From positions 5,828,001-5,892,000 of the forward strand of contig NZ_CP150235.1 of assembly GCF_037974355.1 (NCBI RefSeq): a stretch of DNA of 64,000 nucleotides, given 5' to 3'. The number at the start of each line of letters is the position of its first letter. Position 1 is the stretch's first letter. The notes under the pieces were generated by a model. That model searched no databases. It worked only from the letters and a program-made list of their open reading frames with translations, and had not been told where the DNA came from. A program made the translations under genes and the position numbers. Shown here in pieces: positions 32,273 through 42,218 of this stretch. This stretch comes from Paenibacillus sp. FSL R5-0517. Its GTDB lineage: Bacteria > Bacillota > Bacilli > Paenibacillales > Paenibacillaceae.

Positions 32273-35200
32273 CTAACGCTGAAGCAGTTGTCTACGTCGG
32301 AAGTAAACGTATCCCACACTGCCCAATGCCATCAGCATCATGCCTGCCACAGTGAAAGCACATGTGCTCTCTTCGCCTGTCTTCGGCAGCATTCCCTGTG
32401 ATGCAGAGTTTCCGGTCTGCTGTGATGCAGAATTCCCAGTCCCCTGCGATCCATCTGTATCCGTTCCCGCAGAAGGTGCCAATGCGCTATCCCCATCCGT
32501 TGTTTCTGTATCCCCCGCTGGAGGTGCAGTGTCGTCACCGTTGGAGACGCCAGGCGAAGGAGGAGTTACTCCGTTATCTTCATCTGTTGGAAGCTCGGTT
32601 CCGTCTCCAGGTTCAGTAGGTCCAGTAACCACTGTACCTGGGACAGACGTTCCTGGTTTTTCTGGTCCCGGTGTTACTGGTTTCTCCGGATCTGGTGTTA
32701 CACCCGTAGTAGGTGTCCCCGGATTATAAGGTCCACTCGATCCACCGCCCGATACCGGGATAGCCTGATTTGTTTTTTCTACAACTATGGCTTCGGTTTG
32801 TATGTTCGTAATTTCAAATGGTACAGGTGTTTTGTCCAAGATATATCCGTTAGGTGCTTTTATTTCGACCAACTGATATTTATTGACATCCAGGTCTTTA
32901 AGTACAATTTCACCTTGCTGATTGGTTGTCAGTGTGGCTTCATCCAGACCTGTTACCTTGTGGAACTCCCAATTCCCATTTGCATCCATCAATGCAGTTT
33001 GAGCCCGTAATTCAAACACTGCACCTTGTAGATGCTGAGTTCGACCCGCATTGGTTTTAATCAATTTCACGGAACGATTATTTTCTTTATTTTCAATAGT
33101 CAATTGCGTTTCCGGTTTGATAATAGATACAAGCGTCTCCGGCTGTTCAATGACAAAACCTTCTGCCTTGGTCTCTACCAATGTATATGAACCATAGGTT
33201 AATCCATCGAATTCAATGACCCCGTTCAGATCCGTTACTTTCGTATCGATGATCGCATTGGAGTGATCACGCAATTCGAATTCAATTCCACTTAATACGG
33301 ACTGATCCTTCGCATTGACTTTGGTAACGACAAGTTTGCCACCTGCCCCTATGGCATTCGACTTCGTCAGTGTAATAATCTGAGTCTGATTCTCTACGAT
33401 GGTGAAGGGAATCGGGGTAGCATCCAACTGATAAAACTCGGGTGCCACAACCTCTACCAATTCATAATCCCCAGGTAAGAGATCACCTTTGGCGATTTTC
33501 CCATCTTCCCCTGTCGTCAACTCGTCTATTTTCTCTCGGGTTGCGCCATTGTTCAAGTACAATTCAAAGGTTGCACCCTGGAGCTTCTTGGATGATTCAA
33601 TGGCATCTACCTTAGTTAATTCGAAGCCTTGTCGAATCTTTTTATTTTCAATGTCAAAGGCAATATCCGCATCCTTGAATTCAATCGTTTTACCTGAGGC
33701 AGAGCCATACTCTGGATCAACCATGTATCCTGCCGGTGCAGATAATTCTTTTAACTTATAAGGTATACCGTTGGTTAGATTGTTTAATCGATAGTTTCTG
33801 GAGCTTTCAACCACACCATTCTCGTCCGTTGGTTTCAATGTTTCCAGGAGCGTAGTTCCAGACGCATTATAGATTGCGAATATGGCTCCTTCCAGTGGAA
33901 GCCCAGTATCACTGACTTTGTGGATTCTAATCTTGCCCAGACCAGTAGAGGCTCCTCCACCCGCTCCAGCCAATGAAACTTTGATACCTACCTGATTGCC
34001 TTCTCCCACCACTGAGGAGGACTGACCTGCAAATTCAACTTTATTCTCAATTCGGGCGCCATGATCGGCATTAATATAGGACTGATATTCCAGAATGAAT
34101 GCCGTATGGATATCTTTATTGAAGGTGAGGGTAAATGTATTACCTTCCACGGTCAATTCATAATCTGCCGGATCAACCAGTCCAGCTTTGTTGGATATAT
34201 TGCCTGAATTGTTGGCAGGCAGGTTCGTTGCATATAATTTTAAGGAGTCCGCCAATAAAATTTGATTCTCCGACAAGGTATCTGTTAATGATGTACCCGC
34301 TGGAACATAAGATTGACTTGGATTGATATTTACCGTCCATGATGCTTTATCCGTTGTACCGATCTGTTGACCTGTTTTTTGTACATACACACCCCCGTGA
34401 ACTGGCGTGATGCTCGCTGATCTGTTAAAGCGCTCTTCACCGCCCTCACCATCGGTTAGTACGGCCTGGTTGGCATACGTGCCTTCGACGGAATAAGGTC
34501 CATCCAGGCTCGTTTGATACTGAATGCGATAAGCTGCTTTGCCGATGTTCCCCAGGTCCAATGTAAAACCTTTACCGTCCGGGTTCAGCTGGAATTGACC
34601 AGGTGTGAGCGGAACCTCGCTACCTACAGCAGTAACATTATTGGCTCCCTGTAACTCTAACTCATGAACTTTTAATGAACCGTCTACAAAAGATTGGTTA
34701 CCCGTGTAGGCATCCTTAAGGATAGCCTCCTGAATATCAAACAAGTTATAGTTTACATCAATTGTCCACGTGATCGTTTTGTCTTTGGCGCTGTATTCGC
34801 CCTTTTTGTTACCATTTTGAATGGTGTACTCTTGCGGTTTGACCATAGCCGACTTGGTAATCGCAGTCTGTGCTACATTGGACTCTTTCCAATCGACCTT
34901 GGCCGAGTTGCGATATTCATTATCCGTTGGCATACCTGCCGTCGGATCAAAGCTTGTCGTATAGGTAATGACATGTTCCGTGTTAATGGTAACGCCGTCC
35001 TTTAGGCGAACGGAGAATCCTTTTTCATACGTAGGATCAGCCGGGTCTGGAGTCAATTCAAAGTCGTCTTTGTTAACCCCAGTCACTTGAAGACTACCCG
35101 GAATTAGCTTCATGTGTCTGCCTTCATAATTGTCGGTAATGACGATATCCGTCATGTCCTGCAAATCACGGTTCAACACCATCTGCCATTCAATTTCTTT

Positions 35201-36796
35201 GGTGTTGAAGTTTTCACTTTTTACGCTTTTGGCAAAAATGACTTCCCGAATGTCTTTCCGGCCTGTTTTGGAAGTACCATCATACATGTTCACTGTGTTC
35301 GTAATGGTATCGTTTGTATAGACACGATGAATGGATTGTGTATCATATTCAATCTCATAGGCCTTGGTAATGTCGTTCTTAAAATGTAATCTGAAGCCGT
35401 CATCAAATCCTGTATTTATCGTTTCAAGTGTGTATTCATTCGGATTCACCAGCGTTCTGTTCGAAGCCGCTCCGCTCGCATTAATATCCACCTGGTACAC
35501 GTTGACGGAATTGTTGATCAATTGCTGTTTGGCCGTATCAAAACGGTCTTCAATCCATGCATTTGCTTGCATGATTTCTTGCTGATTATAGTTATATTGC
35601 ACTTTCCATGTGATTGTCTGTGTCACCGGATCATACGCACTATCTTGCCCTGACTTGTTCAAGGGCTCATTAAAACTCACACGAACTCGGCCAATATCCG
35701 TTTCGTTATGCTCGCTCTGATCCGTTGTAAGCGCAACCTGGTTTTGATACTCCACATTGGTGAACGGAGCAGTGGTTGGTGCTTTAACACTTGTCGTATA
35801 GGTTACACGATAGGCCTTATCCGTGTCTCCCAATACAATTGGAAACTGTGGTTCCGTTTGAACTATTGGACCTTCTTTTACAGATCCATTCAATTGCACT
35901 TCCAATTCACGAATTTCGATATTGCCCTTGAGTTCAAGGTTTGTTGGCAATGTATCTGTAAGAAACGCATTTTTCAAAGCCTTCTCGCCTTGGTTAAAAT
36001 CTACAGTCCATTTAATTTCATCCGAGTTGAAATTGTTTTTGTTTGCGCTTCCCGATTTCTTCAATTTATCTACGGCTGTGTTGGCAAAATGCACATCAAT
36101 GCTGCCTTGCCCTACGGAACTAAAGTCTATCTGTTGTTTCAATCCATCTTCCATCTTGCTCTCATCGAACTTAATCCACACGTAGAAGTTGCCTTCCAGC
36201 TGCGCATGCTCGATCAGTTCGTTGAAGGTAAAGATGATTGTGCCATCTGGATTCACCACATACTCCCCAACACCGCCATCCAGATCGCCCTTAAGCTGTG
36301 ATCCAATGATGAATTTATCCGGCAAGTTGAAGGTAAACGTGGAACCATCGCTGTAGTTGTGGGTGTCATTTGCAAGCCCCCACGTAAAGACGACAGCCAC
36401 CTCATCCTGAATGGATGGACGAATATCCTCAATTTTATCGCCTTTGATATCAATCGTTCCATTTCCATTATCTTGCGGTGCCTGATTGTACATCTGCACA
36501 CTCGTAATTAATTGCTCTGTAATTACCGGACCTGCAGCTGCACCAAGCAGATGCATCGTATTATCCTCCTGATCTTCCGGAGTACTGACATCCTTATCTT
36601 CTTCCGGAATGGCAGGATCTTCTTTCACTTCTCCCGAACCTGCCGAACCGTCTTCTACCGCTGTATCACTGATTGCACTGGCTGGCAAATTAGTTAATTC
36701 ATCCTGAGCATGCATCGTTGGTGTTAATATCCAACCCTGCATCATTTGTGTGACCAGCAACAGAGCAATGATCACTATGCTCACTTTTTTCCTCAT
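32273..36796 (-). CDS. Giant LPXTG-anchored adhesin with SpaA/Cna-B repeats
   Basis: About 1507 residues. Signal peptide at 1-30 (RKKVSIVIIALLLVTQMMQG, cut near HAQ); acidic linker to about 85; N-terminal adhesin domain (VTSVQMYNQAPQDNGNGTID). Then at least five diverged repeats of about 135 residues of collagen-binding-domain type, each with a 'xxI(T/E)WxVxxN' strand and 'xxxDxLxxNxxLxxxSLxV' (for example EIKWTVDFNQ, TITWKVQYNY, EIEWQMVLNR, TITWTIDVNY, KASWTVNINP). Four SpaA/Cna-B domains follow (about 970-1350), with Lys in IHKVS, LTKVD, VTKVN, LIKTN and E-box Glu in YKLKELSAPAGY, YELVEVVAP, YTLVETKAEG, YQLVEIKAPNGY, as for intramolecular isopeptide bonds. A Pro/Gly/Thr-rich wall spacer precedes LPKTGE (about 1470), membrane helix and RRRQLLQR. 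ATG 36796 is preferred: AGGAGG lies 11 nt before it. Confidence 0.9.
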   Translation of the reverse strand: MRKKVSIVIIALLLVTQMMQGWILTPTMHAQDELTNLPASAISDTAVEDGSAGSGEVKEDPAIPEEDKDVSTPEDQEDNTMHLLGAAAGPVITEQLITSVQMYNQAPQDNGNGTIDIKGDKIEDIRPSIQDEVAVVFTWGLANDTHNYSDGSTFTFNLPDKFIIGSQLKGDLDGGVGEYVVNPDGTIIFTFNELIEHAQLEGNFYVWIKFDESKMEDGLKQQIDFSSVGQGSIDVHFANTAVDKLKKSGSANKNNFNSDEIKWTVDFNQGEKALKNAFLTDTLPTNLELKGNIEIRELEVQLNGSVKEGPIVQTEPQFPIVLGDTDKAYRVTYTTSVKAPTTAPFTNVEYQNQVALTTDQSEHNETDIGRVRVSFNEPLNKSGQDSAYDPVTQTITWKVQYNYNQQEIMQANAWIEDRFDTAKQQLINNSVNVYQVDINASGAASNRTLVNPNEYTLETINTGFDDGFRLHFKNDITKAYEIEYDTQSIHRVYTNDTITNTVNMYDGTSKTGRKDIREVIFAKSVKSENFNTKEIEWQMVLNRDLQDMTDIVITDNYEGRHMKLIPGSLQVTGVNKDDFELTPDPADPTYEKGFSVRLKDGVTINTEHVITYTTSFDPTAGMPTDNEYRNSAKVDWKESNVAQTAITKSAMVKPQEYTIQNGNKKGEYSAKDKTITWTIDVNYNLFDIQEAILKDAYTGNQSFVDGSLKVHELELQGANNVTAVGSEVPLTPGQFQLNPDGKGFTLDLGNIGKAAYRIQYQTSLDGPYSVEGTYANQAVLTDGEGGEERFNRSASITPVHGGVYVQKTGQQIGTTDKASWTVNINPSQSYVPAGTSLTDTLSENQILLADSLKLYATNLPANNSGNISNKAGLVDPADYELTVEGNTFTLTFNKDIHTAFILEYQSYINADHGARIENKVEFAGQSSSVVGEGNQVGIKVSLAGAGGGASTGLGKIRIHKVSDTGLPLEGAIFAIYNASGTTLLETLKPTDENGVVESSRNYRLNNLTNGIPYKLKELSAPAGYMVDPEYGSASGKTIEFKDADIAFDIENKKIRQGFELTKVDAIESSKKLQGATFELYLNNGATREKIDELTTGEDGKIAKGDLLPGDYELVEVVAPEFYQLDATPIPFTIVENQTQIITLTKSNAIGAGGKLVVTKVNAKDQSVLSGIEFELRDHSNAIIDTKVTDLNGVIEFDGLTYGSYTLVETKAEGFVIEQPETLVSIIKPETQLTIENKENNRSVKLIKTNAGRTQHLQGAVFELRAQTALMDANGNWEFHKVTGLDEATLTTNQQGEIVLKDLDVNKYQLVEIKAPNGYILDKTPVPFEITNIQTEAIVVEKTNQAIPVSGGGSSGPYNPGTPTTGVTPDPEKPVTPGPEKPGTSVPGTVVTGPTEPGDGTELPTDEDNGVTPPSPGVSNGDDTAPPAGDTETTDGDSALAPSAGTDTDGSQGTGNSASQQTGNSASQGMLPKTGEESTCAFTVAGMMLMALGSVGYVYFRRRQLLQR

Positions 36797-36914
36797 TTTT
36801 TGCATATCCTCCTCGTACGTAATGTTGGCATGCGCCGAAGAATAGAATAGCAAAGCGACATATACAAAAAATAGACAACACTAAAACCCTCGTCGTTGAA
36901 CATAAATTGAACGC

Positions 36915-36945
36915 AAAAAAGGATACTCCTCAAGCGGAGCATCCT
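36915..36945 (-). terminator. Terminator of the transglutaminase-like gene
   Basis: Minus strand: AGGAT-g-CTCC / GGAG-t-ATCCT stem followed by T6; lies between this gene and the adhesin gene. Confidence 0.75.
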
Positions 36946-36956
36946 GTTCAAAACAA

Positions 36957-38084
36957 TTATAACGTCCAGTTAATTTTGACGCGCAGATCCGTAGTACCTT
37001 CCATTTTGGACACATAATAAGATATCGATTTCATGCCAAGCTGGTACAAATCCTGTAAATCTTCGATCAGTCCAGCCTCCGTACCCTTGTACCTAAACGT
37101 GAGCGAGGTTCCGCCTTCCTTCAGTGTACCTTGAACCTTGGTCTTCAGCGCAGCATGACCTTTAACGGCATCCTGTTCATCATACAGGGAATAGTCCAGA
37201 GCATGGTACAGCTTCTGATAAGCGGCCTTTTTGCTATCTCCAGCCTTCACGAGCTTTAATAAAGCTTCTCGATATGGGGCTGGCGCAGCGGGGTACTTGC
37301 TTTTGCCTGTCCAGATATGGTCACGTGCCATCTCATCATCACTCAGCAAATAATAGCTGTGGCTTACCTTACCTTTCCGGTCAGGAGTAGGATCATCCCA
37401 GGTGGTGTCCATGTGATACCACTTGCCGTCCAGGTTCACGATATTCCAGGCATGAAGCTGCCCGCCTGCTGTACCTTCCACAATCCGGTTATCGATGCCT
37501 ACTCGCTCCAGCATTCGATAAGCCAGCAATGAGTATCCCTGACAGACGGTACTGCCTGTAACAAGCCCGTCGTAGGCCGTATATTTCTTGAGCGAAGTAT
37601 CGTAGGACAGGTTAAGTACAATCCAGTCATGGATGACCTTGACCTTCTCATGATCCGTCATGCCTGGTTTGATGATTTCTTTCAACACATTCGTAACTTT
37701 ACGATTCACATAATCGGTCTGTTCCTTGGTCTCCCGGTAGGAAAGCGTCACATGTACTTCGGCCGATACATTGGAGCCTTTATAATTAAATGCGTAACTT
37801 TTAACGGTATATTGGATATAGGGGTCACTCTTCATTGCCTCATCGATGGAGGTTTGTAATTGTTTTTTGAGGCCTTTCACATTGCCTTTGTATGTAAAAA
37901 CAAGTTCCTCCGTCCGCTGTGACATTGCGGTAAGCAAGGTCTGGCGCAAATCCGTTGCCGTGGATATATCCGATGTTCCTGATGCAGCGTACAGTTGATC
38001 CAGATCAACCGTACGTGGTAACGCTACAGCAATCAGACAGCCTGCCAGCAGTACGGTGATAATTCGTTTCCCGTTCTTACCCAT
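36957..38084 (-). CDS. Secreted transglutaminase-like protein
   Basis: A protein of 375 residues. Signal peptide at about 1-25 (KRIITVLLAGCLIAVALP). Residues 145-245 are a transglutaminase-like core with catalytic Cys in GSTVCQGYSLLAYRMLERVG, His in GGQLHAWNIVNLDG and Asp in WYHMDTTWDDP. Flanking parts (40-130 and 320-375) look like two related halves, both with 'FTYKGNVKGL..LQ' and 'FRYKGTEAGLIEDLQ' motifs. Such proteins may crosslink or cleave peptides at the cell wall; the activity is not proven. It lies upstream of the adhesin gene with its own terminator, so is in the same surface-protein neighbourhood but a separate unit. Confidence 0.82.
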   Translation of the reverse strand: MGKNGKRIITVLLAGCLIAVALPRTVDLDQLYAASGTSDISTATDLRQTLLTAMSQRTEELVFTYKGNVKGLKKQLQTSIDEAMKSDPYIQYTVKSYAFNYKGSNVSAEVHVTLSYRETKEQTDYVNRKVTNVLKEIIKPGMTDHEKVKVIHDWIVLNLSYDTSLKKYTAYDGLVTGSTVCQGYSLLAYRMLERVGIDNRIVEGTAGGQLHAWNIVNLDGKWYHMDTTWDDPTPDRKGKVSHSYYLLSDDEMARDHIWTGKSKYPAAPAPYREALLKLVKAGDSKKAAYQKLYHALDYSLYDEQDAVKGHAALKTKVQGTLKEGGTSLTFRYKGTEAGLIEDLQDLYQLGMKSISYYVSKMEGTTDLRVKINWTL

Positions 38085-38212
38085 GAAAGGAACCCACCCT
38101 TCTTTGCAAAGTTCTCACGCCTTATTGTATCACAAAAGGCTCTGGCGTCATTCTTCTATATAATTTCAACTAAAAATATTTACAATAACACTCCGATGCC
38201 AGAACAACTTTC

Positions 38213-38350
38213 CGATCGCTGTTATCCCCAGATTTTTTGATTCTTTTTCAAATGGGCAAATCCGGTGATAGCATATGCTTCCGATGCAGCTTTCTTTCAG
38301 AAAGCTTTTAGGCGCACGCTTCGCTTCCTCAAGTTATTTCTGCCCTCTCC
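38213..38350. repeat. Diverged relative of the 258-bp intergenic element
   Basis: GATCGCTGTTATCCCCAGAT, then AAATCCGGTGATA, GCTTCGCTTCCTC and TTTCTGC, in the same order as GATCGCCGTTACCCCCGGAT, GAAATCCGGGGATA, GCTTTGCTTCCTC and TTTCTGC in the tandem copies at 47729-48430. Similar but clearly degraded. It occupies much of the 428-bp gap 38085-38512; the rest holds a terminator and no gene. Confidence 0.5.
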
Positions 38351-38400
38351 GTTATCGTGTAAATGCTGAGTTGAACTTATATAATTTTTGTAAAAATTAA

Positions 38401-38436
38401 ATCAAAAGAGACCTTCTATGGAAGGTCCCTTTGATC
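38401..38436 (-). terminator. Terminator of the YcdB/SLH gene
   Basis: ATCAAA-ag-AGACCTTC / GAAGGTC-cc-TTTGAT hairpin with TATG loop; on the minus strand followed by a T-rich stretch. Confidence 0.7.
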
Positions 38437-38512
38437 TTCAATTCGTTGAATCACGAGTACCCGTTATCTTCATCCTATGATTCGGACGGGCGTAATATGT
38501 GTGATTCCTCGT

Positions 38513-40900
38513 CTAATACAGACGATTGCCACTCATAAACGTATCGGTCTTGCCTTGAAGTTTGGCAAGTCGTTCCAGTACCTGTGAAGCTTCAGCTACC
38601 GTCACTTTGCGTGCAGGCATGAAACGTCCCTCAATTGAAGGAAGTAATCCCAGCTTCAAACTCAGGGAAACCGCCCCTTTACTCGAAATGGCACTGGCAT
38701 CTGCGATATTGGGAAGATCCGATGGCAATGTGTAGAATCCGGCCAGCTTCTCATAGCGCAGTATGCGTACAAGCAGCACCGCCAATTCTTCACGGGTCAT
38801 CTCTTCTTGCGGGTTCAGATTCTGTTCTGGGTCCGCTCCGGCAAGCCAGCGTTGATCGATTAACACCTTGATTGCCTTATAATAAGGGCTGTCAGGGGTT
38901 ACATCAGCGTATAGCTTGTCATCTCCGTCCCCACTATAATACAGATCCATATTCGGGTTAATCGCTCTTGCCAAATAGTTAAACCAGTCTCCTCGGGTGA
39001 TCACCCGATCCGGGAATACACGTCCCTGCTCATCCGCTAGCAACACGCCATGCTGTGTCATATTGCGAAGCGCATCTTCGGCCACATGGCCTGAGATATC
39101 CGTAGGTTCTGTCTTGCTTGCAGCACCTGTCTCCCCGTATTGAAGCTTCCACTCTCCCGTGTTAGCATCCAGTACTTCATAAGTGCCATAGATGGAATTC
39201 TCATCACGGGTTGGCATATAAGCAAGGTTAACTCCCACCGGAATAACTTGACCATTATTCAGACCATACCCGCCATAACGGGAATATGCGAGGATCAGCT
39301 TGAACTCCTCCAGATAGAGCGCCTTGGCCTCTTCATAACTGATGGCTGGCTTATCATCTGCTGGCAATTGTTCAGGCGTTGCTGCAATGCGTGTATAGAA
39401 CTCGTTCACGGTTCCATCGTTCAACACCTGCACTTGTGCTGTATCATCTTTCACCGGAATTCCATTCAGATAGCGTTGGAACATAAACGTACGAGCATCG
39501 TCTACCTCAATAACGTTAGCCAATCTAAATTGCTCCGTTGCATCTGGAACTAACGCAATCACCGTGTTCATCGCCAGTTTCTCAGCTTGCTTTCGGGTAA
39601 TTAATTTGCCTGTTTTCTCTTCAGTCTGCTTTTCCTGCTCTGGTCCAATGCGTTGCATCATCGTATAGCTGTAGATCTGCCCAGTCACTGCATCCACCTG
39701 TGCTGAAATATCCCGCATGAACATATAGGACGTATTGGCACTTCGATCACTCCAGCTCAGACTCCATACCTGATTGTTCGGACTTGCAAAAAAACCTTTG
39801 CTTAACTGGCTATGCTCCAGCTTGTAACCTTTGGGAATATCAAAGTTCGTTACCACCCGATTGGCGGCCTGCTGTACATTTAATCTTGTACCATTGCTTG
39901 GAACAAAAGGCGTCACGTCCCCTTGCAACTTCGTATCCTGCTGTAAAGAATCCTCGTCCACTGCTTTGCCTGTTAATGTATTAATCCGTTCCAACGTATT
40001 GGCTTCAATCGGAACAATACTGATATTCTTCGGTGTATATCCAAGGTAATACTGCTGACCCTGTTTGGAAGACGAGCGATCTTTGGAGATATAAGCCAGC
40101 TCTACATCAAACTGTTCTTCAAACTGCTGTCTGGCCTTCTCTTCCGAAGCTGTCGGTTTCGATGAAGGATATTTAGCAGATGTAGTACCTCGTGAGTAAC
40201 CTGTCACCAAACCACTTTCATCCACATTGATGTGGACTGTCTCTGCGTCAGATAACAATCCGTCATGTTTTAACTGGTAAGCATATCGGTATTCTGTTCT
40301 GCCAAACAAAGACTCTTGTTCGATGGAAGAATACAGATCTCCTAGCGGAGCATACTCCGTATCCTTCAAGCCTGGAATCGCTTGATACAACAGTGCCACG
40401 GCCTTCTCTTCAGCTTCAGCTTTCGTTAGCTTAACATCCGATCCCGAGACATGTTTATCCAGAATATCCGATGGTAGATGTACACTTAACACTTCCCCTG
40501 TGCCTGCATGTACAGTCCCACTGAATCCCGATGTATGATTGCCTTGTGTAATCTGGAATCCAATCTCCCATGCCTTGTAGTCTGGCGGTGGATAGGAATT
40601 AGGTGAATCGAATCGTGCAGATGAGATCGTTGCTTTTTTTAACAATGGAAATAATCTAAGTATATTTTCACTGGCTTGCCTGGATGAGATTTTCGCTCCC
40701 TCTGGCACGTCATTGCTGGTTGCGTCTAGTTGTTCATTTTCCCCCGTTGTTGCTTCGTTCACCTGCTCTGCTTGCGCGGCTGATGCGCTGCCTGCAAAAC
40801 CTGGTGTTTGCGAAGCAAGCAGCAGTGTTGCCATCGCTGCAGTTGTTGCTTTGGTTGCGAACATTTTGATACGTACATTGAACTTCCAATTCAAACTCAA
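38513..40900 (-). CDS. Secreted YcdB/YcdC-domain protein with three SLH domains
   Basis: About 795 residues. A long signal peptide ends near GFAGSASAA. Residues 50-600 hold repeated PepSY/YcdB-type units (KISSRQASENILRLFPLLKK, KLTKAEAEEKAVALLYQAIP, LNVQQAANRVVTNFDIPKGY, LITRKQAEKLAMNTVIALVP, AISYEEAKALYLEEFKLILA), each a helix followed by strands with 'DAxTGxxxSY'. Residues 615-790 are three S-layer homology domains (VFPDRVITRGDWFNYLARAI, LNPQEEMTREELAVLLVRIL, FMPARKVTVAEASQVLERLA) that bind pyruvylated wall polymers. Function beyond wall attachment is unknown; PepSY units may inhibit proteases. I chose TTG 40900 because AGGGAGAGG lies 7 nt before it; no upstream codon has a ribosome site. 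Confidence 0.83.
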   Translation of the reverse strand: MSLNWKFNVRIKMFATKATTAAMATLLLASQTPGFAGSASAAQAEQVNEATTGENEQLDATSNDVPEGAKISSRQASENILRLFPLLKKATISSARFDSPNSYPPPDYKAWEIGFQITQGNHTSGFSGTVHAGTGEVLSVHLPSDILDKHVSGSDVKLTKAEAEEKAVALLYQAIPGLKDTEYAPLGDLYSSIEQESLFGRTEYRYAYQLKHDGLLSDAETVHINVDESGLVTGYSRGTTSAKYPSSKPTASEEKARQQFEEQFDVELAYISKDRSSSKQGQQYYLGYTPKNISIVPIEANTLERINTLTGKAVDEDSLQQDTKLQGDVTPFVPSNGTRLNVQQAANRVVTNFDIPKGYKLEHSQLSKGFFASPNNQVWSLSWSDRSANTSYMFMRDISAQVDAVTGQIYSYTMMQRIGPEQEKQTEEKTGKLITRKQAEKLAMNTVIALVPDATEQFRLANVIEVDDARTFMFQRYLNGIPVKDDTAQVQVLNDGTVNEFYTRIAATPEQLPADDKPAISYEEAKALYLEEFKLILAYSRYGGYGLNNGQVIPVGVNLAYMPTRDENSIYGTYEVLDANTGEWKLQYGETGAASKTEPTDISGHVAEDALRNMTQHGVLLADEQGRVFPDRVITRGDWFNYLARAINPNMDLYYSGDGDDKLYADVTPDSPYYKAIKVLIDQRWLAGADPEQNLNPQEEMTREELAVLLVRILRYEKLAGFYTLPSDLPNIADASAISSKGAVSLSLKLGLLPSIEGRFMPARKVTVAEASQVLERLAKLQGKTDTFMSGNRLY

Positions 40901-41060
40901 ATCTGGACCTCTCCCTTCAATTTCATACAAAGAAGCATAACAAATAACCTCGCATGAATATTGCCAGTCTACTCTATGATACCATAAGCTTCCTTTTTAA
41001 TCGTCTTTTCCCGTCAATTTTACAATTGTGAATTTCTGCATATTGCTCATAAAAGCAAAA

Positions 41061-41085
41061 AAAACGCCAACCACGTTGGCGTTTT
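41061..41085 (-). terminator. Terminator of the alpha/beta hydrolase gene
   Basis: AAAACGCCAAC / GTTGGCGTTTT, 3-nt loop; T8 on the minus strand. Confidence 0.9.
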
Positions 41086-41125
41086 CTCTGTTAGCCTGCA
41101 CGCTTATGTAGGCTGTTCTATCCTG

Positions 41126-42052
41126 TTAACTACTCGCTATAGACGAATCATTCAACTTCGCCTGACCATGAACATGGGTTTTCAGAAATGGAATAACGGT
41201 ATCCCAGAAGGCAGGATCTTCCTCGGAACAACTGTGACCTCCGCTATTAACCCATAGATGTTCCACAGGCGGATCGGCTTTGGACATAAAATATTCAAGC
41301 TCACTCGGAGGAATAAAATTATCTCCCTTGGAGTGCACCATGAGCAACGGGAGTTGCATCCCCCTGCGCCGTTCATTCAGCATCATCACCGGATCGCGCT
41401 GACGATAGGATTTCAGAGATTCACCCAGTCGCCAGAACCAGATTCTCGGAATTAACTGGGCCAGGGGAAACAGAGGCAGACGTCGGCGTCTCAGCTCCGA
41501 ACTGACAATAACCTCAAATTGCGATGGCATGGAATCCGTAATTACTGCTGATACCGGAATGCCTTCAGTCACTGCAAGAATCGTACCCAGTCCACCCAGT
41601 GAATGTCCAAGCACTCCGATAGCAGATGAATCAATCTCTGGCCGTGCAGACGTATACTGCAATGCCGCCAGCAGATCATCCCGGAACAGATAGGCAGATG
41701 CAGCACGAACTGGATCACTGGCCCCATGACTGCGGACATCATACATAAACAGGGCATATCCTGCTTCCCAGATCGGCCTCGCATAACGTAGAACACGAGA
41801 GCGATTGGAGCCCCAGCCATGTGCAATAATCACGAGCGGCCATGGTTTCGGAATATCAGCTCTGGCCGGGATGAACCACCCATGCACCCGACCTCCCCCA
41901 CTGTCAAAGGTCACATCCTCAAATGGCATTGGAGGTGTCAGTGTGATCGGAATCTTCTTGGGTGTCTGGCTCTTTACCGCCGCCTTCCATAATCCACCTG
42001 CCGTTACTGCAGCAACGGCCAGCATGCCGCCAATCATTGTTTTAGCTTTCAC
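41126..42052 (-). CDS. Membrane-anchored alpha/beta hydrolase
   Basis: About 308 residues. Residues 3-22 are hydrophobic (MIGGMLAVAAVTAGGLWKA), likely a signal anchor. Fold landmarks: oxyanion turn VIIAHGWGSNRSR, nucleophile Ser in GVLGHSLGGLGT, acid in MVHSKGDNFIPPSE and His in NSGGHSCSEED. The general family includes esterases, peptidases and lipases; the substrate is unknown. The frame is open back to 42127, but GTG 42052 has GAGGAGAG 7 nt before it and begins just before the hydrophobic segment. Single gene with its own terminator. Confidence 0.82.
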   Translation of the reverse strand: MKAKTMIGGMLAVAAVTAGGLWKAAVKSQTPKKIPITLTPPMPFEDVTFDSGGGRVHGWFIPARADIPKPWPLVIIAHGWGSNRSRVLRYARPIWEAGYALFMYDVRSHGASDPVRAASAYLFRDDLLAALQYTSARPEIDSSAIGVLGHSLGGLGTILAVTEGIPVSAVITDSMPSQFEVIVSSELRRRRLPLFPLAQLIPRIWFWRLGESLKSYRQRDPVMMLNERRRGMQLPLLMVHSKGDNFIPPSELEYFMSKADPPVEHLWVNSGGHSCSEEDPAFWDTVIPFLKTHVHGQAKLNDSSIASS

Positions 42053-42218
42053 AGGGCATCTCTCCTCTCCGAATTCTGGCATACATCCATCATACGACAC
42101 TAGAATGAACGGCACGTTAAACGACATCGGTTCTTATGATAACGAATAATCCAGCAATTGATCTAAAGCTACCTTAATATATACCCAAATGGACATATCC
42201 CTCATCTTTCGCTGAAGT

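Noticed and set aside
35708..36301. Plus-strand frame of 197 codons opposite the adhesin gene
   Set aside because: Shadow of the large adhesin; no start signals.
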